The notes beneath the pieces were generated by a model. The model saw nothing but the letters and a program-made list of their open reading frames with translations, did no database searches and was not told the DNA's origin. Both the position numbers and the translations under genes were made by a program. A stretch of DNA of 64,000 bases from Prillingera fragicola (lineage: Eukaryota > Basidiomycota > Tremellomycetes > Trichosporonales > Trichosporonaceae): NCBI GenBank assembly GCA_002335605.1, contig BEDY01000007.1, positions 310,001-374,000 on the forward strand. Reading direction: 5' to 3'. This document shows, in pieces, positions 22,419 to 33,689 of this stretch. Every line of letters begins with the position of its first letter. The first letter of the stretch is position 1.

Positions 22419-25400
22419 CTAAATCCGGTTGAGCGCAGCAGCAAGCAACGCAGCCGCCTTTCTCCTCTCCCCCTCCTTGACCTCGATGCCGTCGAGCACG
22501 CGCACCTCGGGACACGCGGCCATGACCATTCCGCGATAAGCCAGGCGGCGCGAGTACCACTCATCCGGCAGCTGGCGGCGGAACTGGGCATCCAAAGCTG
22601 GCCAGTCTGAAGCGTCTCCCGCCACGGCGACGCCGCCACCAACTGCCGTGTTGGCCACACTCGCCGTGGTGGTGTTGGCCTGGATATGAGGGTTGAGGTG
22701 ACTCGGCATATCGCTCTGTCCACCTCCAACCCTGGGAACAAAGATGGGGAGGTACAGGCTCAGCGTGCTGGGGTTCATACGCATGTCGACCTCCTCGAGC
22801 GCCTTGGCACCCTTGAGGCCGCGGGCGTTGGCGCCGCTAGACCCGGCCCCACCGAGGCGGTTACCGACCGCCATGAGCTTGCGCAGCCTCTGCAGGCCCA
22901 CCAGGCCGTCGAGAGCCTCGAGGAAGTTGTAGTTGACGTTTAGGACGCGGAGGTTTGGTGCGCGATCGGCCAGGCCGGCGATGGTCGAGAGGCCACAGGC
23001 GGCGGCCTCCAGATAGACGAGTGAGTACAATGTCGAGCTGCCGGGCAGCAGCTCATCCAGCCTGTTTCCAGAGATGTACAACCTCTTCACTGCTCCAAGG
23101 TCCTCGGGCGTAAGAGCGCAGCGGGGCACGCGCTGGTTGCGCAAACTCAAGTTCTCGAGGCGGTGTCCACCAGCGCCAGAACGGGTCAGGCAAGGAAGGG
23201 CGTTGTCGTCGGCGAACAGCGTACGCACGCGCGGGAAGAGCGACAGATCCAGCTGAGTGAGCAAGTTGTCGCTGATCCGCAGGGTGCGCATTGCCTGCAT
23301 CGCGCGGCGTGGGGCGATGCTGCTGAGACGGTTACGGTCCATGTTGAGCGTTGAAAGACTCGACAAGTTCTCAAGGCCTTCGATCGCGCGGATGCGGTTG
23401 CGCGAAAGGTTGAGCGACTCAAGTTTAGCCCACTTCGCCTTTTGCAGGTCCACACGCTCAATCCTGTTACCGGAAACGGACAGCTTGATGAGGCAGTCCA
23501 TGCCAAGAATGCCAGTGAGGTCGGTAATCTTGTTCGAGTCGGCGTTGAGCTCCCGAAGGTGACGCAGGCACTCGAGCTGCGAAACAGAGTCGAGCTGGTT
23601 GCGCGAAATGTCGAGGTACTGCAGATTTTGCAGGTGGTTGACCGACGTCAGACTACTGAGGCGGTTACCGGCGCAGTGCAGTGTGCGCACGCTCTTCGGA
23701 ATACCACTCAAGTAGTCAATGAGGTTGTCATTCAGCCTGGCCTCGTCGAGAACCGGCAAAAACTCCTTCAGCCGCACAAGACTCTCGACGCCCTTGTTGC
23801 TGAGATCGATACTCCGGAGCTGCTCCCAGTATGGCTCAAACGGCTGCACGTCGGTAATAAGCTGGACCAGCCTGTCGTGGACGACACCGAAAGAGCACTC
23901 GGTGAGGAAGGTCGCGTCCGCCGCACCGCGTCCGCCACGCGACTTGAAGGAGCGGAAACTCTTGAACGCACCAACCGGCACAGTGTCATCCGAGTCCCCC
24001 TCCTCAACCCTGGCAGGCTTGGAAGGCGAGCTCTCATCCAGGCTCATGTCCGCCATGTCGGCCAGCACACCCTGGATACGCCGCGTGCGTGCCGAGGGCA
24101 GCCAACTGGGCTGGTCGCCCATCGAGTCATCGCCGCGCACGGTCAGGTCAAGCTCGAGCTGCTCACGCACAATGTGGCTGTCGGAAAAGCTCACACTGCG
24201 CTTGAATGACGAACTGCTCGGGACTGCAGAGGACTGACGCGCTGCGCGTGGGGTAAGATCGGGGTGCCACGCTGCCTGCTTCTTTATTGCGCTTGCGGGG
24301 GTCGACAAAGGGTTCCTCAGGGCACTGCGCAGGGGCCCAGCGAGCGGTGTGCCCGCTGCAGGAGTTGCTGGAGTGGCAGGTGTCGGCGTACGAAGCACCG
24401 GCGCCCCATCAAGCTGCTCTGGCCGAATAGCTGACGGAGGGGTGACATCGTGCTCGAGCTCCATGTCGTTGGACTCATCAAGGGGGACAGCCTCCTTGAG
24501 TGGCGACCCCTTTTCGGGCGAGATAGACCTACGCGAGCCCGTTATGTGCGGACTCGAACCGAGGGAGTCGAACCCAGCAAACGGATCAGCACTCTCGTCA
24601 CTGCCACCTGCGCGGCTCTCGCCGGCCTCATCTACCGCACCGAGGCTGTTGCGCACCCAGCGGTTGTTTGCGTTATCGAACCTCATGTTACCAATACGCT
24701 CGGGGACAATGTTGGTGACTTCGTCCGGGCGGATCATGTGCATCCTGCGCGGCTCACGGGGACCTTGGTGTTTGACGAAGGACGTCGACATGGTCGTGGC
24801 GGTCGCGGCGGTGCTACTGGAGATGTAGCGGTTCATGTCATTACGCGAGCCGGCGCCTGAGGGGAGGCCGGAGCCCTCGACAGAGGTGCGCGAGGTTGGG
24901 CGATCGATGGCCACCACCTCCTTGAAGCTGCCAGTGTGAGGCATGACCTCATCCTCTTCACTAGTAAAGCTCGGAATGCGTCGGGGGCTTGCTGCCTTCC
25001 TCGGGCTAGGCGCCGTCCTCCTGGAACTGAGGGTAGAAGTATCGTGCCGCGGGATACGCTGTTCTGCCTCGGACGACACGTTTGTGTCTGTTTCTGATAA
25101 AACGCGATCTCGGCCAGTGTGCGAACTGGACGCCTCGGTCGTCGACGTCGCGGGAGAGACCATGCGCTGCTTGATACGGGACATCATGTCCTCAGCACGA
25201 TGGAGATATGTTGACGATGCTGTAGATGGGTTGGAGCGGTATGGCCCGTCCTTGGGCTCCTCGGGAACTGGCGACGCCTTTGCTTCTTGGGCAATGGGAG
25301 GTGTTGGCGGAATGTCATCGTAGTCGACTGTGGGTCCGCCAGCTGATCCGTTAGCGATGCACAGATACCCTTACTCACCATAACTTGCACCATAGCTCGC

Positions 25401-27254
25401 CGGCGTTCCACTCCGGCTCCGTGTTCTCGAACGATCACTGAAATCGCCACTGGCCCAGCTCGCAGTCCCACTCCTGCTGGCTGACGTGACGCTCATATCC
25501 GGCTCGCTGACTCGGATGCGCTCCATCATCGCGCGACCTTGTGCGCGCCAGTCGCGAATCGCCGTCGGGCCACGCGGACCCGTGGGCTCCTCGATGCGTT
25601 GACGCTTGTTGGCGTGCAGACTGTCGGCAGAGTATCCTGAGCTATCACTCGGTGACGACATGGTTCGCGAGGAGCCAGAAGGCGAGTCAGCCGCGGGCGA
25701 CCATTCCCGCAAGTCCTTGGCGTTCGGCATTGAAGGTGGCGAGGGCGAGATGGCCTGAATGTTGTCTACCATGGCGGAGAGATGCTCGCGCGTGACTGTG
25801 TCGTAGGTATTTTGGAAGAGCCGGAGACCAAGGTTGGACGAAGCTGGGCGGATGGAGCGAATACGCAGCGTCGAATGCGAAGGCTCGCCGCCCTCGAGCG
25901 GCTCAAGGGAGGGGTCGAACAATGGAGGCGAATGGGGGATGGGTGCAGAGAAGGTGAATGGATACTTTGGGTCGGCAACACGAGTGGTCCCCAACCTGTC
26001 GTCGGATTCTGGAAGATCGTCGTCGTAGTTGTCCTCCTCAGGAGCCGAGTGTACCGATCCTTCGTGCTCCGCGCACTCCTCGTTGTGTTCCTCAAGGTCA
26101 GGCGACATGATCTCCCTCGTCGTATCGAGCAGCGAGTCGTGGTCATCATCACCGTTGTGATGATCAAACTGGTCCTCTTCATGTTCGTCATAGTCGGCGG
26201 GTGTATCATCGTGAATAGCTGGGCTTTCCTCCCGGCGCTCAAAGACCTCGGGACTCTCCTCCCGCTCATAGGGAGTGACCTCGCGCTCGTACACGCCAGG
26301 AGTGACATCGCGCTCGTAAACGCCGGGCGTAGCGTCCTCTGCATCGTAAACGCCCGTCGTGGGCTCGTCGTAGACGCCAGTCGTAGGGTGGTCCTCAACC
26401 TCTCCAGTGTGCTCACGGTTGCTGTCGTCGAGGTACCGCTCGGCCCGGCTGTCGTCGATGTGCAATGTCCCTGCACGCGAGGGTTCCGAGCTCGCTGTGG
26501 TCGCAAACGAGTTGTCGCTCGGTGTCACCGATTTGCTAAGCCGAGAAGGATTGATGGGCGCGTACTGGTGCGAGACGCGGCGGGACGATGCCTCGGCCGA
26601 CGAGGCGGGAGATGATGTTGGAGTTGTAGATTTCTCGGAATGGATCGACTTGTCGCTTGGTGTGCGGTCAGGGGGAGTTGAAGACTTGGGGCCGCGAGGT
26701 GTTGCGTTCTCGGACTTGGCGACGAACGGCATAGGCGAAGGTGGAGCCTCGCCTTCAGCAGCAGCGACGGGTGGTGAAGGCGGCTCAAACATGCGTTCGA
26801 GAGCGAGCGCAGCAAACATGTCCCTTCCGCCTTTGAACGGGTTCTTGGGGAAGGCCTTGCCGTGCGTATCCTCTCCATCCTTGACGACACAAGTTCCAGC
26901 TGCTGCCATCGTTGCTTGCCGCTCCTTCTCGCGCTCGGCGGCATCACCCTCACTGCCAGACTGCGATGTTGGAGGCGAGAGCATCCCACTTTCTCGGCGG
27001 TACCCCTTGCTCGGTTGGCGCGCAGGTGTGCTGGCCGTCGATGCACTGCGAGACCTGGGCAATGGCCTAGCAGCTGCTCCTTGTCCGAGAGACCGCAGCG
27101 AGCCCCGCTTGGCATGTAAGCTGGATGCTGTCAGAGGAGGTGCGTGCTCTGGCGAGAGAGCATTGGGCGATCCTGGCGGTGAGGGGGACGATTCAACCCA
27201 TTCTTCTCCGAGCTCGTCTGCGAATTCTGCCTGCCAGGCAGGGATTGCCGACAT
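22419..27254 (-). CDS. Leucine-rich-repeat spindle-pole scaffold, Cdc11/Nud1-like
   Basis: Two exons (27254-25379 and 25327-22419, 51-nt intron) give 1594 residues. The first 1080 residues are disordered and full of SP/TP sites, with an N-terminal AWQAEFADELGEEWVESS motif and a block of TGVYD/PGVYER repeats at about 287-337. From about 1110 to the end there are more than ten leucine-rich repeats (LQYLDISRNQLDSV, LRELNADSNKITDL, LESLNLSRNRIRAI) and an LRR cap ending VRVLDGIEVKEGERRKAAALLAAALNRI. This matches S. pombe Cdc11 and budding-yeast Nud1, scaffolds that hold the septation/mitotic-exit network at the spindle pole body. The many proline-directed sites fit known CDK and Cdc15-type control. 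Confidence 0.85.
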
Positions 27255-27624
27255 GGCGTCGTCGTTGATGTAGGGAATGTGGATGGGGGGATCACAAGAG
27301 ACGAGACGGTGTATTCAGTGTTGTTGTTGCTGTCGCCCATCTGCCCAGAAGTCAGTCGCGGCCCAAACAACAGACCGGCGCGGAACCAAATTGGCATGAC
27401 AAAGTGGGAGGTATAATTATGATCAGCGTAATTCTCGGCGATATAGCGTGTGGCACCCCGGTGGCGGAAGCAAATCCTCGCGTGGTATTACCTAATCATG
27501 CCATCCTGGGTGAACGTGGTGGAGGTCGCAAATATTTCTGGGCAGAGCGCTGTGCGCTGAGCGGTGACATGTCGAGCGGCAACGACGACTTCTCTCTCTA
27601 CAGCATTGCATACATCAACCAGCC
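27255..27624. promoter_or_regulatory. Short divergent promoter between CDC11 and NUG1
   Basis: This 370-bp head-to-head spacer has no coding sequence. A more A/T-rich core around 27405-27440 contains TATAATTATGAT-like sequence. Confidence 0.4.
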
Positions 27625-29886
27625 ATGCCTCGTATCAGGAAGAGTAGGTCCACTCTTGCACTAGTCCACTGCTGCAGGATGCTAACACGGAACAGAGACA
27701 TCCAACCGCCAGAACACGCGCGACCGCGCAAAGATCACCAAGAAGGTCGCCGAGCACAAGAAGAAGTCGAAGCGCGATGTTAAGCGCAACACCACCTGGA
27801 AGAGCAGTACGTCTACTTGCATAAAGCACTATCTAACGTTGCAGACAAGAAGCCTGACATTGGCGTTCCCAACTCGTTCCACATGAAGGACCAGGTCCTT
27901 GCCGAGTTCGCCGATGAGAAGCGCCGTGCCGCCGAGGAGCGTGAGCGCCGCAAGGGTCTGGCCAAGGGCACCGTCGAGGAGGAGTCGGATGCGCCTGGTA
28001 TCTCATCGATTGCCAACACCGAGGTCCGCGCGCGGGCTCCCTTGAGCGGTGTCTCGGCGATGCCAGTTGAGGTGGACAGCGACGACGACGACGTCCCTGC
28101 TCTCCTCGACTCGGACTTGCCTACGCTCATGGCCGCTCTTGACGCTGCCGACGTGTTGATCGAGGTTGTTGATGCTCGCGATGTCAACGGTGGCCGTAGC
28201 AAGCACGTCGAGACTCTTGTTTCGGACGCTGGCGGCAAGGTCCTTATTGCCATCAACAAGGCCGACCTTGTTCCCCGTGAGGCCCTCGAGGCCTGGCTGG
28301 CTGTTCTCCCCTTCCCTGCTGTTATCGTCTCGTCGCGCGAGTCACTCGGCCGTGAGCAGCTTCTCTCGACCCTTGCCGTCTTCGCCAAGGCCAAGAAGGG
28401 CGGTGAGCCCCTCAAGGCTGCTCTCCTTGGTCTCCCCAACGTCGGCAAGACTGCGCTCCTCAACTCGCTCCTCGGCAAGGAGCAGTTCAAGACTGCTGCC
28501 AACGTTCCCGGAAACAAGGCTGCCAAGCACCCCGTTCCCACCACCCCTGCTCCCGTCGAGGTTGAGGTTGGCCTTCCCGGCGGCAAGAGCGTTCACATTA
28601 TCGACACTCCCGGATGGGAGTATGTCGAGGAGGAGGACGACGAGGATGAGGACGAGGAGAACGACGAGGATGAGGAGGAGTCTGAGGAGGACGAGGCCAA
28701 GTGGGACGCACTCGAGGAGCGTGTCGCCGGGGACTTGCTGCGCCGCAACCTCGGCCGTGTTGACCGCGTCAAGGAGGTCTTCCCCCTGGTCAACTGGATT
28801 ATCCAGCGCTCCAATGCCCAGGACCTGATGCTCAAGTACAACGTTCCTTACTTTGAGTCTGGCGACGTCGAGACCTTCCTTACTGGCCTTGCCCGTGTCA
28901 ACCAGCGTGTCAAGAAGTTTGGAGAGCCCAACCACGACGCCGCTGCCCGTATCCTGCTCCGCGATTGGGCCGAGAACACCTTCCCTTACTACGCTGTTGC
29001 CCCCAAGGCCAGCGCCGGCGGCATGGACGTCGACGAGGTTGCGTCATTCAGCAAGCCTGACATGTCTGCTGTTCTCGCTGCGTGCAAGAGCCGCAAGGAG
29101 ATGAAGGCTGGCCGCGGCGGTGTCCGTTTCCGCTCGGGTGACGTTGACGAGCGCGAGATCTTCCTCGATGACGACTACACTGCGCTCGCTGAGGCCGAGG
29201 CCGACTCGGACGACGAGAGCGGATGTGGCTGCGGCCACACCCACGGCGACGAGCACGAGCACGACGATGAGGACGAGGACGAGGACGAGGACGACGAGGA
29301 CATGGACGACGAGGACGACGCCGAGGAGCTCATCATCGGCTCTTCGGAGGGTGAGGAGGCCGAGCTCGCGTCTGGCTCCGAGCCCGAGTCTGGCTCGGAT
29401 GTTGAGGAGGAGGACGACGAGGACTCCGAGTCGCCCGAGCCCGAGGTCGAGGTCCGCGCCGGCAAGCGCAAGCGCCAGTCTCTCCCCGCTCCCTCAGCGA
29501 AGAAGGCCAAGACTGTGAACTTTTCCGCCAAGCTTGAGGCGCCGCGTTCCAAGCCTTCAGGCGCAACCGACGTCAAGCCCATTCTCAAGCCGGCCGTCAC
29601 TGCCCCCGTGCTCACCCACAAGGCAGCGCGCCAGGCTGCGCAGGCTGCCGCGGTCGCCGAGGGTCGTGAGGCCGCACGCGCCGAGCGGGCATTGAAGAAG
29701 GAGCGTCAGGCGGCCATCGAGGCTAAGCTCAAGGCCAAGAAGGCGGCCAAGAAGGAGGCATACGTCGAGCGCAAGGCTGCTGCTGCTGAAAAGGAGGAGA
29801 GCACCTCGAAGAAGAGCAAGAAGGTCAACGGTGCCGCCGCACCGGCTGCCAACGAGGCTTATGACTTCTCCAAGCACTTCTTCTAA
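27625..29886 (+). CDS. NUG1: Nucleolar/nucleoplasmic circularly permuted GTPase Nug1 (GNL3 family)
   Basis: Exons 27625-27643, 27696-27806 and 27845-29886 give 723 residues. The basic N-terminus (MPRIRKKTSNRQNTRDRAKI) is the Nug1/nucleostemin RNA-binding tail. GTPase motifs appear in permuted order: G4 (INKADLVP), then G1 (GLPNVGKTALLNSLLG), then G3 (IDTPGWEY), diagnostic of the YlqF/YawG group. An acidic insert follows G3, and the C-terminus has a second long Asp/Glu region, a Cys/His-rich CGCGHTHGDEHEHDD stretch and a Lys-rich coiled coil. Nug1 acts in pre-60S ribosome maturation and export. The first two exons are tiny (6 and 37 codons). Confidence 0.9.
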
Positions 29887-30855
29887 GAGATGTGCTTTGT
29901 TTGCAGTCGTCTTAGCTCGTCTTCTTGTCACAATCTCGTCTCGGTGTCATTCCGCATTTTCGCAGCACGTTCTCTGGCTCTTTGGGCTGGTGTATAGGTA
30001 CGATATGGTAGTAGTATTAGATGCATTGATAGCCATGGCTTGTCGTGGATGTAGGGGCAAACTGGTACGCTTATGGAATGGTACTCACCGTATGGTGGCT
30101 GGTGGGGCTCAATCCTACAGCCGTGGCGTGGGGTCAGGCAGCGAGCTATAAGGGTCCAACTTTGGCGGCTCTGTAGCTGCATCACAAGTATTCGCTCCCC
30201 TCGAGCAGAACAATTATCAGCAGAACAAGTCAGGCGCGCATGCAGCAGGGTAACAGAAAACAACGATCCATCGGGCAAAACCCTGTCCAAGACTACATCT
30301 ACAACATGTCGTGACCAACAGCGGATACAGCCCTGTTTTATCGTCAGCTAAACTCTTATATTCACAAATGCAAGAGCAAAAAGGTGAAGAAAGAAGGTAT
30401 CAGAGACGCCACGCAGCGTATTGCGGGTCGCCTGAAGAAGTCCCCATAGAAACGTAAGACTGGTGCCAACATATTGTCGTCATAGAAGTGGTGCACTGCA
30501 CTCTGGGCTTGCGTTTTCGCGGCTGCGCTCGCCCAGAGATCCGTGCGGTGTGGTGGTAGAGAGAAGACAGGAAAGAACACTCACGAGACTGGGATACGAA
30601 AGAGCAGTGGATGATGGATGGGAGTGAGAAAGAGTTGGCTCGACTTTTGACCAGTTTGGACCGCTGAAACGGTGCGAGGGTGCGTTGAACGGGATCAAAT
30701 CAAGCGGAACCAGATTGGCGGAGGAACACGGAATCAAATTCATGTCGCAGTTCCAAAAAATCTGCCTTTTCTGCTGTCTGATTTCTCGAGCACACGACGC
30801 TGCTCGTCGCTGTTGCTTTGCAAAGAGAGAAACAGAAGAGCGGGCAAAAAGGAGA
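29887..30855. other. Intergenic between NUG1 and tRNA-Val
   Basis: No gene is recognised in these 970 bp. The sequence becomes visibly less GC-rich here, which continues into the island to the right. Confidence 0.5.
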
Positions 30856-30944
30856 TGACCTCTGGCGGGGTCGAACCGCCGACCTTATGCGCTAGACACT
30901 TTCAGGTGTTAAGCATACGCTCTAACCAACTGAGCTAAGTGGCC
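30856..30944 (-). tRNA. tRNA-Val(AAC), intron-containing
   Basis: Read on the minus strand it has a 7-bp acceptor stem (GGCCACT with AGAGGTC, one A-A mismatch and one G-U), D stem GCTC/GAGC, anticodon stem TATGC/GCATA, T stem GGCGG/CCGCC with loop TTCGACC, and discriminator A. The loop reads TTAACA then, after a 15-nt intron between positions 37 and 38, C. Mature loop context TTAACACG is that of valine tRNAs. The body otherwise resembles the isoleucine gene at 63502. Confidence 0.75.
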
Positions 30945-31605
30945 TTGGATGTTTTGATTCTCAAGGGAGAGCCATGAGCCACGACCGATGCTGCAGGTGT
31001 GCGACCGAAAGCCCCGCATGCCCCAAGGCTCTCCACATGGTCATGCGTGTGGTCTTCGCGTGTCTGTCCTCTATACAGAGCCCTACCCGCAGACTCATGC
31101 TCTTCCGCACTGTCGAGGTGGCGTGGTATCAGTTTGGAGGAGGAGTGACGTGCCTGGTAACAAAATACATAATCAATAAATACGGTCGCATCTCGTCGCC
31201 CTACTAGCTTGTGCCCTTGTGCTGTATGCACATACATCTCACGTTGCAACTAGTTCCCGTACCGCCAACCACTTTGAGCGGTCATGCATGAAGGAGAACA
31301 GTTCGTTGAAGGTTGTGGCGCCACCTCGTGTGGTGAATTGTCTCGCCAAATAGGTAGACACCTAATGAAAACCGAAAGCGAAACACGAGTGATATCACTC
31401 ATGCATGCCAGTTTCAATGATTTGAAGAGACCATTGCGGAATATACTCTGTCTGCATGAGCCGGTGACAATTACGGCTATTGCACCTTGCCGCGGTTGCT
31501 CACAGCACTTCCACATAAAGCGGTGAGCCGCTCCTGCCACGGACTGTCATTCCTTCACCACCCTTATACAGTCAGATCGCACGCTTGCTACCCAGTGCAC
31601 ACATC
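30945..31605. other. Intergenic, left end of the accessory island
   Basis: No gene is recognised. A TTATACA TATA-like element at 31564 lies about 40 bp before the first small membrane-protein ORF. Confidence 0.4.
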
Positions 31606-31959
31606 ATGTCCCCAACGCCCATACCGACTTGCCTCCCGGATAGCCACAGTAGTACCGGCGGCCCCGGTGTCCTCTTGGTCGTGCTCTGCTTCGCAGGGTT
31701 CGTGCTTGGTGTCATTTTGGTTATGGCAATATCCCACTACTTTGGCGAAGTGTTCGATCTCTACCTCCGCCAGTGCGCTGAACGTCTTAAGGTCTGGTTA
31801 CTGAGCCCTCAACACGTTCATGCCCAGACAGTCTTTGCTGCGCCAGGTGGCGAATATGAGAGGGTACCGACAGCTACGGAGGTCCAGGAGTACGAGCTGG
31901 CTGGAGAGGATGGACATGAGGCTATCCAGCAATGGCTCGCGAGGCGGGAAAACTTGTGA
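31606..31959 (+). CDS. Small single-pass membrane protein, unknown (117 aa)
   Basis: A single-exon ORF from ATG 31606. A short N-terminus rich in Pro, Thr and Ser (no long signal peptide) leads into one strong hydrophobic segment, residues about 24-43 (VLLVVLCFAGFVLGVILVMA), then a juxtamembrane amphipathic stretch HYFGEVFDLYLRQCAERLKVWLL and a soluble acidic tail with YERVPTATEVQEYEL. The TATA-like element just upstream supports a real gene. I recognise no family. It is the first of five similar-sized membrane ORFs in a row on this strand; the GFVLGV segment resembles GLVLGA in the fourth one. Confidence 0.5.
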   Translation: MSPTPIPTCLPDSHSSTGGPGVLLVVLCFAGFVLGVILVMAISHYFGEVFDLYLRQCAERLKVWLLSPQHVHAQTVFAAPGGEYERVPTATEVQEYELAGEDGHEAIQQWLARRENL

Positions 31960-32444
31960 GGGAGTATTGATGAAGAGCCCCAGCGAGTAAAACTGTAGTG
32001 CACACATAGCTGTTGAACGGCCTTGAAAGGCGGAAAGCAGCGATTGATGGGCAGTTTCGCTCCCGTTTTGACGTACAGTATGAATGCCGTGGACGCTTGG
32101 TTTTATCTCCTGAAGTCAATGATCGTGACCTCAGCGTCAACACTACCTCGCAAACCCGACCAAAGCATGAGCAAATCCTTCAACATCGACAACGAGATTG
32201 AACACGATCTAAGCGCTTCAGCCGGCGGTTTCCTTGGCCGTTCCGTGTTTCTACCCAGGTCGAGATATGTAGACATCCGAACCGGCTGTAAAAGCCCGCG
32301 GCAGTGACAATGAGAGGACATCTGAATTGCGCGAACTTTGTCACGCGCCCCTCTCAGTCACAGTCTCGTCCCACCTGCACATTCAGTATTGTTACTTATC
32401 ATGCATGGCTGTTCATCTCTTCTTCTTTCTTCTCAAGCATCAGG
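31960..32444. other. Spacer between small membrane ORFs 1 and 2
   Basis: No gene is recognised in these 485 bp. Pyrimidine-rich sequence (TCTTCTTCTTTCTTCTC) directly precedes the next ATG. Confidence 0.4.
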
Positions 32445-32789
32445 ATGGATCGAGCCACATCTACACCCGCGCCCACACCCACAACGTTGCCAGGCGCTAT
32501 CTCCGCCACACCCAGTCCCGCCACCGCAACCCTTCAGCCAATGACCACAAGCATAATCGAAACCAAGAAGCCGCGCCTGGACAGCTCGCCCTTTGTGATA
32601 GTCTGGATAGCGATCATCATCTTCATCTGCGGCGTCTGCTTTGGCGCGTACAAGGAAGCTCAGAAACGGAAACGCAGGCGTGACGCACCTCTCGTCGCCA
32701 CGCTTCCCGGGCCGTTGGAGATGGAAGGGACGCAGAAGCGAGGTTGGTTCTGGCGGAAGGGGTCGCAGGACTCAGAGTCAACTGTGTGA
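32445..32789 (+). CDS. Small single-pass membrane protein, Thr/Pro-rich ectodomain (114 aa)
   Basis: Single exon. Residues 1-40 are Thr/Ser/Pro-rich, as in O-mannosylated ectodomains. A transmembrane segment at about 49-68 (FVIVWIAIIIFICGVCFGAY) is followed by a strongly basic stop-transfer run KEAQKRKRRRD and a short cytosolic tail containing GWFWRKGSQDSES. The positive-inside rule predicts N-out/C-in topology without a cleavable signal peptide. No homologue is recognised. It is the second ORF of the small membrane-protein run. Confidence 0.5.
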   Translation: MDRATSTPAPTPTTLPGAISATPSPATATLQPMTTSIIETKKPRLDSSPFVIVWIAIIIFICGVCFGAYKEAQKRKRRRDAPLVATLPGPLEMEGTQKRGWFWRKGSQDSESTV

Positions 32790-32891
32790 TAGGTCCTGGC
32801 AGTTCAATGGGAAGCTGGGAGGGAATTTGGTTGGCTTTCCGGATTCATCTTTCAGTACCGCCTACAGCATCGCACTTGCCGCGGCTGCAGA

Positions 32892-32953
32892 TTGACTCGA
32901 GTAGCTACTTTGACGCTCAACCTTGACTCGAGTAGCCACTTTGACGCTCAACC
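32892..32953. repeat. 31-bp tandem duplication upstream of the third small membrane ORF
   Basis: Units 32892-32922 and 32923-32953 differ at a single base (T or C in GTAGYCACT/GTAGCTACT context). It ends 65 bp before ATG 33019, so it lies in that gene's promoter or leader. Confidence 0.85.
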
Positions 32954-33018
32954 TATATGTGTTGCTGCCAGATGAGTCTTGTCCCCCCCAATTCTCAGCA
33001 TCCACTACATCAGCTACG

Positions 33019-33411
33019 ATGACGATCGCCGAACCTGACTCCGACTCATCAGCACTAATGACTCTCCTCGAACTCGTGGCCACGATCGCGGTACTCGGCG
33101 GCCTCTCCGTCCTCTGCGCATTTGGATTCATGTTCTTTGGCACACTGTACCTTTTACTCTGTGTTATAGGTAGCGTGGCCGCCGCAGTTGGTATTAGCTG
33201 TCTTCTCCCTCTCACTTCACTGTGGATCTTGGATGGTTTATTGGGGTGTGTGGAGAGGGTGTTCCGAGAGGACACCCCCTCACATGTCCGGGGACGGAAG
33301 TCGCGGCGAAAGGCTCGGGGGCGCGCAAGTAACGACGCCATACATAGCCCCGTTGGTAGCTCTCTGCCTAGATGCAAACTACGTTGCAATTCAACAACAC
33401 GCAGTGACTAA
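33019..33411 (+). CDS. Small two-pass membrane protein, unknown (130 aa)
   Basis: Single exon from ATG 33019. An acidic Ser-rich N-terminus (MTIAEPDSDSSAL) precedes two hydrophobic segments, about 14-34 (LLELVATIAVLGGLSVLCAFG) and 36-64 (FFGTLYLLLCVIGSVAAAVGI), followed by a basic tail (RGRKSRRKARGR). The layout resembles the fourth ORF of the run (two helices close to the N-terminus). No family is recognised, and the C-terminal 25 residues have the look of unconstrained sequence, so the true end or an intron is uncertain. Confidence 0.45.
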   Translation: MTIAEPDSDSSALMTLLELVATIAVLGGLSVLCAFGFMFFGTLYLLLCVIGSVAAAVGISCLLPLTSLWILDGLLGCVERVFREDTPSHVRGRKSRRKARGRASNDAIHSPVGSSLPRCKLRCNSTTRSD

Positions 33412-33689
33412 GAGCACACATGCAGTAAGACACCTTGATTGCGATAATCAGACCATTGGCACCACCCGTGCACATGTCCGTGTGGCACCGACTCGCCGCA
33501 AGCGGCAGTAGCGAGAGACCCAAAGCCGAGGACCGCGGTTGTGTTTCTCATACACATCTTTGTCACATTATTGGATCGTGTTAATTCCTTCTACGTCACA
33601 CTACAAGTGCTGTGATAGAAGAGGCACAGCTTCTGAGAACATAAAACGAGGGACGGACTGCTCGCAGCGTAGCTCCCTTCCGCGGCACC

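Noticed and set aside
23442..24209. A 255-codon open frame antisense to the LRR region of CDC11
   Set aside because: Antisense shadow of a repetitive Leu-rich gene; no recognisable protein.
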